Source of the DNA: Paratinospora sagittata
Lineage: Eukaryota > Streptophyta > Magnoliopsida > Ranunculales > Menispermaceae
Length of the DNA stretch: 64,000 nt
Assembly (NCBI GenBank): GCA_035771175.1
Contig: CM069608.1
Coordinates: 13,358,019 to 13,422,018, forward strand
Reading direction: 5' to 3'
The notes under the pieces are model-generated. The model worked only from the letters and a program-made list of their open reading frames with translations, searched no databases and was not told the origin of the DNA. Shown here one piece after another: positions 22,401 through 32,615 of the stretch (position 1 is its first letter; every line of letters begins with the position of its first letter). The translations under genes were made by a program, and so were the position numbers.

Positions 22401-23440
22401 AGCTATCTTCAACATAATGGTTTCACCAAATGTCCATATGAGCATGCAGTCTACATGAAGAAAAATCATCAAGGTGAATTTTTGATTATTTGCCTATATG
22501 TTGATGACCTGTTGTACACAGGAACTAGCAGTGAAATGCTTATGGAATTCAAGCTGTCAATGTTTAAAGAGTTTGAGATGACAGACAACGGACTGATGTC
22601 CTATTTCCTTGGGATTGAAGTGAAGCAACAACAAGATGGGATATTTATATCTCAAACAAAGTACATGAAGGAAATTTTGGAGAAATTCAAGATGAGTAAT
22701 TGCAACACTGTGAACACTCCAGTTGCTACAGGTATGAAACTATCAAGAGAAGGAAATGGAGGATTTGTGGACTCAACTTTTTTCAAGAGTCTGGTTGGAA
22801 GCCTGAGGTACTTGACAATCACAAGGCCCGATATTATGTATGGCGTTGGACTTGTGAGTCGTTACATGGAGACACCAAAGGAGTCACATTGGCTAGCTGC
22901 AAAGAGAATACTAAGGTATATCAAAGGCTCACTTAATCTTGGTCTATTTTATAATTATGGTGAAAATGCAACATTAGTAGGCTATTCAGATAGTGATTGG
23001 GGAGGGGACCAAGATGAGAGAAAAAGCACCACTGGTTATGTCTTCTATCTTGGCACAACTGCATTCTCTTGGACCACGAAGAAACAAAAAATAGTGGCTC
23101 TATCTTCTTGTGAAGCAGAGTATATAGCAGCTTCATCTACTGTTTGTGAAGCAATATGGGTACGGAATATTTTGAAGGAGCTGGATCATCCACAGGAGAG
23201 CCAACTGTGATATTTGTGGACAACATGTCAGCTATCCAGCTTGCAAAGAATCCAGTCCATCATGGAAGAAGCAAGCACATTGATACTCGGTTTCATTTTC
23301 TTCGTGATCATGTGAAGCAGAAGACTGTAGAGCTCCAATATTGTCACACTACTGAACAAGTAGCAGATATATTCACTAAACCATTATCAGGTGAAATTTT
23401 CATGAAGCTAAGAGACATGCTAGGCATGAAGCAGTTTTGA
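19404..23440 (+). pseudogene. copia gag-pol polyprotein with one nonsense codon and one frameshift
   Basis: The start is at 19404, five bases after the primer-binding site. Gag comes first (KLSKDNYGSWCIQIKAL, residues about 10-26). An in-frame TGA lies at 20109 (codon 236) in a Gly/Arg-rich stretch. The same frame then goes on with a zinc knuckle ([14 protein letters not shown], about 20233), protease (LDSGASNHM, about 20388), integrase (HHRLGH...C..C, then [21 protein letters not shown]), reverse transcriptase ([10 protein letters not shown], then YVDD near 22498) and RNase H ([17 protein letters not shown]). A one-base frameshift near 23190-23200 moves the last 80 residues to another frame, which ends at 23440. 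Everything else reads open. The copy could be moved only with proteins from another element. Confidence 0.93.
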
Positions 23441-23568
23441 TTTGAGGGGGCGAATGTTGGCATCCGTTCAAATTCCAAAACTGAAGAAAGATAATGGGTA
23501 TCAGTTTTTTGGAAGATAAAGGCATGTCAAAGATTAAGTTTGATTTTTGAAGTGCATGAATCATGTTT

Positions 23569-23576
23569 AAGGGGGA
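23569..23576 (+). promoter_or_regulatory. Polypurine tract
   Basis: AAGGGGGA directly precedes TGTTAGAAATT, a normal copia LTR start. A second purine run (GAGGGGGCG) lies at about 23446-23454. Confidence 0.75.
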
Positions 23577-23961
23577 TGTTAGAAATTAACATATATTTGT
23601 AGTAAACATGATTCATTTGGAATCTTTATAGTGAATGTATCTTATTGTGAACATATTTAATAGGTTCATGTATGTGAAGATTGCATGTACCTAAGAAAGT
23701 GTGATCCATGAACTTAGTGGTTCATGTATGTGAAGATTGCATGTACCTAGGAAAGTGTGATCCATGAACTTAGTGGTTCATGTATGTGAAGATTCATGTA
23801 TGCATTTATTGTATTTTCCTAGGTAGGATCCTATAAATACCTCATGTATTTCTCATTTTCAAATCAAGCAAAGTGCACAAGTTTAAGTGCAAGTTCAAGT
23901 CCTTATCCTTCTTCCATATTTTTTCTTGTTTAGAGTTTGTGTGCTCACTACGTTTCCAACA
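23577..23961 (+). repeat. copia 3' LTR (385 bp)
   Basis: Starting from the polypurine tract this LTR is 385 bp. Its last 326 bp equal the 5' LTR, and its first 59 bp (TGTTAGAAATT...AGTGAA) have no counterpart at the left end. Confidence 0.85.
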
Positions 23962-23966
23962 GGTAT

Positions 23967-25756
23967 ATCAGTGTTGTTCGGTTGTAGAACCAAAGGGCTT
24001 GGTTGGTAGAGTGTGTGTTTTGAAATGCTCCTTGTTATATTCAGATAGTGGTATATTCTAGTTTTTTCATTGAACTGGCAATAGTGGATATGTAAGAAAA
24101 TTACTAATGGCGCATCATAGGCGTCCATACAAGCACATCTTACCATATGAAAGAGCAACAGTGGGAGATTTTAGCAAAAAAAAATTTGAATTTTCGCCAG
24201 GATGTTACTCTTATTGGTGATTTTGATGTCTTCTTATCCAAGGAAGAGAAAATTGGTGGACAAGAATGGCATCTCTGGAAAAACGAGTCATTTAAATATT
24301 TCTTAATGCAAAATAATTTCCTGGACGTAAACTTCTGTGGACCTCGGTACGCTTAGTCTAACAAAAGGCATGGTAGTCATGGTAGTCAACTAATAAGGAA
24401 GAGATTAGATAGATGTCTACCACAAGCCTTCCTCTGAAATTTACCTTATGTTGGCTTAGACCAACTTGCCCTCCTACTTAGTATAGATAAGCCTAAAAGA
24501 GTTTTTCCTAGTTTCTTCCTATATGATCATAGGTGGTGCTCTTTTGAGGAATGTTGTAAAGTCATTGAAATGTGTTGGCAACCTGCTAGGAAAATGTCCA
24601 ACCCACCATCTTTAGCTAACTATATTCGAGAAACCAGAATTCGATTGACAAAATTGAGAAATCATTATAAAGAGGCAAATTTTAAGGAGTTGAAGAAAAG
24701 ATGTGAGGTGACACTTGAGAAACTATACCAAAATAGCGACACTAATGCAAAATCAATCACTGAGGTGAAACAAAATCTTTAATGAGCCATAATGTTGGAG
24801 GAGGAATACTGGAAAAACAGAGCAAGATTAAACTGGCTTCAGAACGAGGATAAAAATACAAAAGAAGTTCATGACAAAGTTAATTCGAGGAGACAACATA
24901 TTGTATTCATGGGCTACTAAATGACAGTGGGCAATGGGTGAAGGATGCAACTCAACTTTGCTCAATGGAAATAGACTATTTTTTGAGCTACTTCAATCAG
25001 GTTTTATGCTCGAAGTTATGCAGTGTGTTGTCGAATTCCCCAAGCGCCTCAATGAAGATGATATTCGTTGGTTGGATCAACGAGTAGGTACAGAGGAAGT
25101 TCATTCAACATTATTCTCTATGCACCCTTAGAAAGATCCAGAACCAGATGGTCTGACAACTATTTTTTTTCAAGCACATTGGGACCTTATTTCCTCCTCA
25201 TTGATGTTGACAGTTTTCAAGTTTTTTGAAAGGAATATTTTAGATCCATTCCTAAACCTAACCCATATTGTCTTAATCCCAAAAAATAAAGCCATCTACT
25301 TTTGTTAACCTTCTTCCAATTAGCCCATGTAACATTACCAATAAAGATAGTAGCAAAAGTTTTTACCTATAGAGTTAAGAAAGTCCTCTAAAAAATCATA
25401 AGGTCGTCAAATCATCGATAACATTACGATTTCTCACAAAGTCCTCCACTCTGAAGAATTCTGTGAGAAAGACATACGAGGTAGCAATTAAAATTGATTT
25501 GTCAAAGGCTTATGACCGGATTGAATGAGAGTTTCTAATGTTCATTCTTGCTCGCGTGAGACTATCTCCTTAATGGAAAAACTGGATTCATCTCTGCTTA
25601 TCAACGGTTAGATTCCAAGTCAAGTTAAATGAATTTCTTTTGAATGTCATATATCCTCCCTAAATGATCAGACAAGGGTTCCGATGTCCCCTTATTTATT
25701 TATCATTTGTGATGAATCCTTATCTTTTTTACTCTCTCGAGCAGTGGCGAACCAAG
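23967..25756 (+). pseudogene. Old L1-type LINE, endonuclease and reverse transcriptase remnant
   Basis: Fragments appear in several plus-strand frames: endonuclease VEPKGLVGRVCVL (about 23985), LIGDFDVFLSKEEKIGG (about 24205) and a linker with NYIRETRIRLTKLRNHY (about 24620). Next come ARLNWLQNEDKNTK (about 24825) and reverse transcriptase pieces RQGFRCPL (about 25672) and AIKIDLSKAYDRIE (about 25490). Many stops and shifts make it an old pseudogene. The copy is cut at its right edge by the LTR beginning at 25757. Confidence 0.75.
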
Positions 25757-26163
25757 TGTGAGGATTCTATCAATCCTGATTTATATTGAAGAAGAAAATA
25801 ACGAAGAACAAGGTAATGAAAACAAGAAAGAAGAAAATAGAGGAATATCAGCTGAACTCAGATGTTTCACTCACCATTAACAGAGTTGAAGAAGATGAAT
25901 GCTCTTCAATCAATACAATTGTTGGCAGATAGTTTATATACACGTTACCTTCCAATCATACTATGACAGTTGTCATTCGGTTATAATTGTTTCTAACTAT
26001 CATAACAACCTTTTAACCACTTTAACAACCTACTTAACTCAGCTAAATATCCACAACTTCTAGAAGAATCTCACACTCATCATAATCAATTACAGAATAC
26101 CCAAACAAGTCGATTGTTTTAGCTTTAATTGATTGAACAGTAACTTGATCTTTACTTCTTCTT
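25757..26163 (-). mobile_element. copia 3' LTR of a decayed element
   Basis: On the minus strand a purine tract (TTTGAGGGGGAATA, about 26164-26177) is followed by TGAAGAAGAAG running leftward to CCTCACA at 25757. It sits within the LINE remnant. Confidence 0.6.
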
Positions 26164-26450
26164 CATATTCCCCCTCAAATTAAACCTGGGAGATTCTACT
26201 AGGTTTAATTTGCTTGATAAGAAAAGAAAACGAGTATTGGGCAAACCTTTTGTCAAGATGTCTGCAACCCGAAATTCAGTAGGCACATATCTCAATTTAA
26301 GAATTCCAGCTGCAAACTTCTCATGGATAAAATGAACATCAATCTCAATATTTTTTGTTTTGGCATGGAAAACAGGATTCAAGGCAAGAGATTTTGCACT
26401 TGTATTATCACACCAAAGAATGGGCTTACTGGAGAGATTAACACTGTAAC
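26164..26450 (-). pseudogene. copia RNase H remnant
   Basis: The minus-strand frame contains ILWCDNTSAKSLALNPVFHA, KTKNIEIDVHFIHEK and RYVPTEFRVADILTKGL, the end of copia pol. It is followed by the 3' UTR and purine tract. It is interrupted upstream at 26450 by an LTR fragment; the reverse transcriptase domain is missing. Confidence 0.8.
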
Positions 26451-26579
26451 ACCCTGTAATTTTAATTATACACCTACGTTGATGGATACGTAAATGTACA
26501 TGTATACATACATAGGAGTTAAACATATATATGTATAAGCATACATAAATTAAATAGATTGTATTATTAAATGTCATAG
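26450..26579 (+). mobile_element. Fragment of a TGTAACACCC-class LTR
   Basis: TGTAACACCCTGTAATTTTA (26452) is an LTR start of the same class as 26822, but sequence similarity to an LTR fades after about 130 bp, where copia integrase text begins. It replaces the copia reverse transcriptase, so a deletion through the inserted element is likely. Confidence 0.5.
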
Positions 26580-26816
26580 TATCATTAAATTATAAGGTGA
26601 TAAAGACCTTGCCAGAAGGATGAAGACACCTATAGCCATGGTGTATAGGACTATAACCAATGAATAGGCACTTAGATAATGAAAATTGAACTTCAACTTT
26701 GAATAACAAGTCAAATAAGGAAAACGTAAACATCCAAAAGTTTTGAGGTAATTATAATATGGAGGTTTGCCAAAAAGTTTCTCATATGGAGGGACAAAAT
26801 TAAGAATTGTTGAAGG
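26580..26816 (-). pseudogene. copia integrase C-terminal remnant
   Basis: The minus-strand frame reads STILNFVPPYEKLFGKPPYY and NYLKTFGCLRFPYL, then a degenerate LGYS-like stretch and GYRCLHPSGKV. It continues the integrase piece at 28150-28440, from which it is separated by the solo LTR. Confidence 0.75.
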
Positions 26817-26821
26817 CAAGC

Positions 26822-28144
26822 TGTAACACCCTAATTTATATTCTTTTCATTTTTCTTTTCATACTTGTACTCTTTGATTTAAATTTAAGCATTTGTAATG
26901 TTAAAATTATCCAACACATACGCAAATTGGGTACATAATTATACCAAATTTCTCAACTTCACTTTTTATTAAATATCACGGATATATATATATACACAAT
27001 ATGTAGATGGCTGTTAAAATCATTTTATTATATAACCCCCTCACACCTTTGATTATAATAATAGTCATTCTGCGTTTATAAATATAATAATAATAGAAAC
27101 TTATAATATATATAATAATAATGATAGAGAGGCTTATATATATATATATATATAGATTACTTGATTCTATACATATATAAGTACTTAACTCGATTATTTC
27201 CCGCAATCTTCATCACCATGTGTAGCACAATATCCTGCAAGACCAACTCATTCTTCCTTTCTTTATTTCGGTACGTTCACATTGTCCAAGACTAGTTTTT
27301 TGAGATATAGTAAGGAGGGTGAGCTAAAAGCCTAGTGAGTCTTGCTGAAGTTTCTGTATTTTATACAAAACGTTAGTACATGTAGTTAACTATTCATCAC
27401 AGTATTACAAGCAAAACAATCAATTCAACAGTATGATCACAATGATAATAATAATTTTTTTCAACATTTTCCTCAGGATATTTCCACATAAGATATACCT
27501 TTTTTGGTTGTATTTGGTGTGGGCCAACCATCACCCACCAATTGCATTTGGCTCTTAGCATGGGCCAACCGACACTCAATATTCATGCTTACATAATACG
27601 GCAGAATACGAAAAATACATCAACTAAAAAAGCGTATAACGAACAAAAACTTAAAGAATCATTTTCACCTCAATTTTGCTAGGGTCTCCCGGCCGTTAGA
27701 ATTTTTTCGGAGTCTTTCTATTAAAACTTTTTTTTCTTAGAGAGTGAAACTGAAACGGAATTTAACTTAACCCTTAGCCTTTATTTATGAGAGTCCAAAA
27801 ATTTATGTTCTCCTGTTAGATATAAATTTATAATTTTGCCCTTAGGTTTAAATTTACCATTTTGCCCTTATATGTAAATTTACCATTTTGCCCTCAATGG
27901 TGAATTTACTATTTTATCCTCGTATATTTTCTTTATTTACCACTAGAAAAATTGATCAATATGCCCTTTGACTTCTATAATAATTATAAGTCAGTTAAAT
28001 TTACCATTTTACTCTTAGATTTTAATGATTATTACTAATTAAGTGTATTTATCATTTTGTCCTTAAACTTTTATGATATTTCCTAATTAATTTTTTTTTT
28101 TTTTTTGTTAAGATTGTAGGATTATAATTTTTTGTGATATTACA
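26822..28144 (+). mobile_element. Solo LTR of the TGTAACACCC class with CAAGC target duplication
   Basis: The 1323-bp sequence runs from TGTAACACCCTAATT to TGATATTACA and is flanked by exact CAAGC (26817-26821 and 28145-28149). It contains the block GGGTGAGCTAAAAGCCTAGT (about 27319), a diverged version of the one at 627 and 9142. A run of short ACCATTTTGCCCTTA-like repeats lies at 27835-28060. No internal region is present. It interrupts copia integrase. Confidence 0.85.
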
Positions 28145-28149
28145 CAAGC

Positions 28150-28440
28150 TGTTATGCAGAAATATAGAAGTTTGAAAAGCTTCTTCCCAGTAGGAATATG
28201 GCATACGAGCATGGGCCAAAAGAGTAAGTCTCATTTCCACTATAGGTCTATGTTTTCTCTCGGGTATTATATTTTGTTGATGTGTTTGAGGACATGAATT
28301 GGACGTTGCAAGTAAACTTGGGGTTGGCCTTGGCGTAGGTTGAGCTAGTCGAGTCACGTGATAGGTGGCTCCACCCACCCCTCTCTTCTTTATTTATTTT
28401 GGTTTGAGGACAGCAAGCCCTTGTATCCTCCACTGCAGCA
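28150..28440 (-). pseudogene. copia integrase remnant
   Basis: The minus strand reads SCPQTHQQN, ERKHRPIVEMRLTLLAHARM and PYSYWEEAFQTSIFLHNSL, the end of the integrase core and what follows it. Upstream of about 28330 the text (GGATYHVTRLAQPTPRP) is not integrase and resembles the linker normally found later in pol, so the copy is also rearranged. Confidence 0.7.
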
Positions 28441-29050
28441 AAATAGGTCCAATTTTTATTTATATCGATGTTTAAACATAAAAATCTTATGATATGAGGT
28501 GTATTCAGAAAATTATGACCTTTGGACAGAAAATGTCCTTGTTATTTATGATGACGTTGATAAATATCATACTTCATAGTGAATGTTGGCAAATTTGTAA
28601 AATTAGCAATTTTGAAAGTCAATTTTATAAAAATAGCACGTTCTCTATGAGAATATATACTACATTTATGGGTGCTGCCACAATTTTTTTTTTTCTCGTG
28701 ACACTAACCTTATTTTATTTTTTATTTTTTATTTTTATAATTTTTAAAGATTTTTAGCAATTTAAATGTTCGTTTTTTAAAAAAAGAATTATGAATTATT
28801 AGAAAATAAAAGAAAAAGCTCACCTTAGAATAAGAATATTAATTTATGATTATTAATGGACCTAAGCAAAGTTACCCGATAATTTTTTTTATTTTTAAAT
28901 AAAATAAGAAAATAATTTAAAACTAGATGATTGTAAGTATAGAATTTTGCATATTATAAAGGGAGTTTTTTTTTATAATTATAAAAATTATTTATAGTTG
29001 GCGTGTTAAGAAAAAATGGTTGATATAAGAAAGAAAACTAAGAAGCAGAA
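28441..29050. other. AT-rich stretch, nothing recognised
   Basis: A/T runs and short low-complexity tracts; no coding signal and no clear ends of an element. Confidence 0.5.
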
Positions 29051-30425
29051 AAATAGAAGAATAAGGAAAAACAGAGACAGAACATTCTCTGGATATCACT
29101 GAGATATTTTCACTTCTCTTACATTGTACAATGAGGTTGTTTGAATACAAGAGCTCAGATAACAACCTCTTCTAACAACCTATGAACTAACAGTCTCATA
29201 TGAGCTATTATAACAGAAATATAACCTCCTTAACTGTCTTGATAAAGACACGTGTCTAACATTGAAACTGCCTCAACTATCAAGAACTGGTAGCTTTAAC
29301 TTCCCCCCGCAAATTAACAGAGGGAAAAGAAACAACTGTTAATTTGGACCTCAACTTAGAAAAGAAAGGAGCGGACAAAAGGTTTAGTAAGAATGTTTGT
29401 TGTCTGATTAGTGCCAGGGACATGGTAGACCAACAACTGTTGTGCTGCTACACATTCCCTAACAAAATAAATGTCCAATTTCTTCCAAGAATGTAGCAAT
29501 AGATTGGCAGAGAGAGAGAGTGATGGTAATAAGATTACCACACCAAAAAGCAACGGAGGTCGAGGAGGATGAATTTTCAACTCATTTAGAAGAGATTGAA
29601 GTCACAAAATTTCTGAAGTAACATTAGCCAAACTTCGATATTCAGCCTCTGTACTCAATCTAGCAACTATATGTTGCTTCTTAAAACACCGTGAGACAAG
29701 GTTAGAGCCAAAATAAATGCAAAAATCAGAAGTTGATCTTCTATCTTCAGGATTGCCGCCCCAATCAACATCTAAATAGCCCATGAGAGCTAAATGAGTA
29801 GACGATGTAAACTTAATATCTATAGTTCGTTTGAGATATCTCAAAATTTTCTTTGACGGCTTTCCAATAAGCATCCCTGGGACTATGCATAAATTGACAC
29901 ACTTTGTTTACCGCATATGCAATCACAGGTCTTGTAACGATGAGATATTGTAATGCACCGACCACACTTCTGTACTTGAACATTGGAGATAGGATCACCA
30001 GATGTTGCTGAAAGCAAAAGACCACTAACTATAGGCGTTGGCATATGATGCGCATTAGAATCTTGACACGTTCAAGCAAATTAGATATATATTTATGTTG
30101 TGGCAGAAGAAAACCATTGTTGAGGGGCTTGACTTTAACACCAACAAAATAATGGAGACAGCCCAAATCCTTTAAAGCAAACTGCTGATGAAGAAAATTA
30201 AGAAGTTGTTGCAACTCACTTGCAACACTACCAGTAAGGATTATGTCATCAACGGATACCAAAAGAAAAACAGTTGAAGATGGAGTAATTTTAATGAAAA
30301 GAGGTTGATCAGCTTTAAAAGAATGAAAATCAAAGAAGAGCAGGGCATTTCACAACTTATCAACGGAGGCTTGAGGAGCCTGTTTCAGCCCATATAACGC
30401 TTTGTATAACCTACACACAAGCTTA
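29051..30425 (-). pseudogene. copia remnant: reverse transcriptase end, RNase H and LTR
   Basis: On the minus strand, from 30425 down, frames carry [14 protein letters not shown] text, SVDDIILTGS (the catalytic YVDD region with Tyr replaced, about 30255), [58 protein letters not shown] and YFVRECVAAQQLLVYHVP, ending at ILTKPF. At least four shifts or stops separate them. A purine tract (GCGGGGGGAAG, about 29300-29310) and about 250 bp of LTR-like sequence close the copy at the left. Integrase and gag are absent. Confidence 0.8.
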
Positions 30426-32370
30426 GGACTGTTAGATACCTAAAAAGGGAGGTGAATTAGATGTTATAGCCGATTTTGACAAACTTTAAGTTCCTTAGTG
30501 AAGTTTTTTAAAAGATACTCTAAAAATCAATGTGTATAAATTAAAAGTGCGAAAATAAATAAAAGTAGGCACAAAAATTTTTACGAGGTTTAAAAACCTT
30601 TTCCTATGTCCACACCTAGATAAATTATCTCTAGGATTCTACTATACTTAGTTAACTTCAAGGGTGTAAACCAAACCGCTATAATATGTTTTTAGATGTT
30701 TAAAACAAACCTAACATTTTTACGGGTTAAAGAAAAATCACTTGTTTCTTTTTTGAGAGCAAAAAAAAGGGTGAATTCTTTTTTGCGTGATAAAAAATAA
30801 TCACTTTACCCTTTTCAAGATAAATGGTGAAACTAATCTTGTTTCTAATCTTGAAATCACAAGTAATATTGAGTCACTTTAAATGGTTTATTTCAACTAA
30901 AAATAAACCAAAAAAATTAAGTACAATGATTATAATTTTTTTTAAGGGAAGCTAACACCTCATTCGACAAAATAATCAACAATAGAACTAATTAAATAAA
31001 TAATATTTTGTTAATACAACACAATAACTCATTAAAAAGGGTATAAATGTTTGTATAGGCTTAAATAAATGAATACAACACACTTCATGATATTACAAAG
31101 TAATAAAAACGTAACGGATTCGTAAATTTAAGCAAAATCTGATTTTCTTTTAAAGAAATTATATGTACCTCATTTTTATTTAAAGTCTCGCTTATTATCT
31201 TTATATAAGTTCAACCTTTTTCATTTTTTCCATTTAAGTTATGCGGTACATCAATACACCTTTATATTGATCTTATTCTCATTATATCTATCCTATCACT
31301 TCCACTTATCAATCTATATATATATATATCCACGTGCTGTTGTTAATGTTAGTAAGAACAATTAATGAGCATTTTAGTTGGCAGTGCATATATAATACAA
31401 TAATGTATCCAGTTAGTGTACTAGTCAAATCAAGCTAAATTAAGTTCATATAAATGTCCTTTAGATTCTCAGGTATCTTCTAAATTAAGAAACATTAAAT
31501 TACATCATTTTTTCAAACTTTTTGTTCGTGACTGACTAAATTAAGTTAAGATGTCAATTTGACACAGATACAAGTATGACATACTTAATACCCGACCCAT
31601 TTTGTGAGGTATTTCATCTCTTAGGGACTGACTAATCTCACACCAATAGTTAGACATAGTGATATACAACTTCAAGTTCACAATCAACCACACTACCTAC
31701 CTAAGCTGCATAAGACTTTTTTCTAAACTTCACTGCATTACCTAACGTCGAAGTCTATGTATATCATCGCATAAATTCTCTCTTTCGAGTTTCGAACCCG
31801 TGACCCCGTGTAATAGACCTGGAGCTGCGACCATCTTAACCATGCAAACAAGAAATTTTCTAGCATGATTTAAATCAAGGCACAAAGTTGAACTAGTTCA
31901 TCAGTGTGAAATTGATTTTAGCCCTATACGAGCTGTCACTAGTTTCTTATCAATGAAAAATTGATATAAAAGAGTCCAAGTTCTCCAAGATCTCATCCTT
32001 TATAATTTCATATTCATCACAAGTTTCAGCTTCCCAACTACTATGACTTTTTGTTCAAGTCCAGTCCTTTAAGGTGATGATTGCCATAATGATCCTACAC
32101 GAAAATTCCACAAGTCACTTCATCATCAAAAATTAAAATCAAAAGCAGCTGCCTTTGATCTTGTTGATCCACATAATCCCACTTTAGACAACCAAATCTG
32201 TTCAAATTGGATTGCTCATTAGATCAACATTGATTATCATAGAAAACAAATATTAGAAGAACCTGCAAAAAGAAGAAAAGAAAATGTTGAACATACAAGA
32301 GGAGTCCCTTTTCTTTTAATCCCACGTCGGTGCGAAAAGTGAAGAGTAGGGGCGCCCTTCAATTATAAGG
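30426..32370. other. Repeat-derived AT-rich region without genes
   Basis: At 30430 TGTTAGATACCTAAAAAGGG, followed by AGGTGAATTAG and a TTTTTACGAGGTTTAAAAAC stretch near 30580, resembles the start and body of a plant LTR; no partner end was found. A SINE-like sequence lies at 31740-31850. The rest shows no coding signal. Confidence 0.4.
31740..31850 (-). mobile_element. Possible tRNA-derived SINE fragment
   Basis: On the minus strand GGTCACGGGTTCGAAACTCG (about 31783-31803) contains a good Pol III box B and matches the promoter region of Au-type SINEs. A weak box A (GGTTAAGATGGTCGC) lies upstream of it. The sequence is too diverged to fix its ends. Confidence 0.4.
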
Positions 32371-32615
32371 ATTTGTTTGGTGCATAAAATACGATAAAAT
32401 TATTTTTATAGGATTTGATTTAATTTGATAGAATATGATAGAATAAGATTAAACAATTAAAAATTAAAAAATTAAAAAATTAAAAAATTAAAAATTCATT
32501 ACAATGAGATAAAAATAATTTCATTTTTTGTCATCACTATTTTATCTTATTACAATAAAATAAAATTGAGGATAAAATTATTGTTTATCCTATTTTAGTC
32601 GAACAGCCACAAATA
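32371..32615. mobile_element. MITE, copy 1
   Basis: This AT-rich, near-palindromic element begins TTTGTTTGGTGCATAAAATA and ends with the inverted counterpart (TAGTCGAACAGCCACAAA). The middle is an A/T array (TTAAAAAA repeats). 41383-41655 is a related copy in the opposite orientation (AGATTAAACAATTAAAAA and ATTTTATTAGATTGAATT phrases shared). It encodes nothing. Confidence 0.6.

Larger units (their letters stand above)
19059..23961 (+). mobile_element. Young Ty1/copia element with identical LTRs
   Basis: It is flanked by exact GGTAT duplications (19054-19058 and 23962-23966). The 326 bases at 19059-19384 and 23636-23961 are identical on reading base by base, so insertion is recent. It carries a primer-binding site, one long gag-pol frame with two lesions, and a polypurine tract. 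The polypurine tract is followed by an LTR 59 bp longer than the copy at the left end (see findings). It lies within an old LINE. Confidence 0.93.

Noticed and set aside
20493..23136. Minus-strand open frames within the copia pol region
   Set aside because: They are antisense shadows of the gag-pol frame.
23895..24158. Minus-strand open frame over the right LTR border
   Set aside because: It spans the LTR and LINE remnant in antisense and is a shadow.
27835..28060. Repeated ACCATTTTGCCC phrases as a functional array
   Set aside because: They are part of the body of the solo LTR; the spacing is irregular and no function can be supported.
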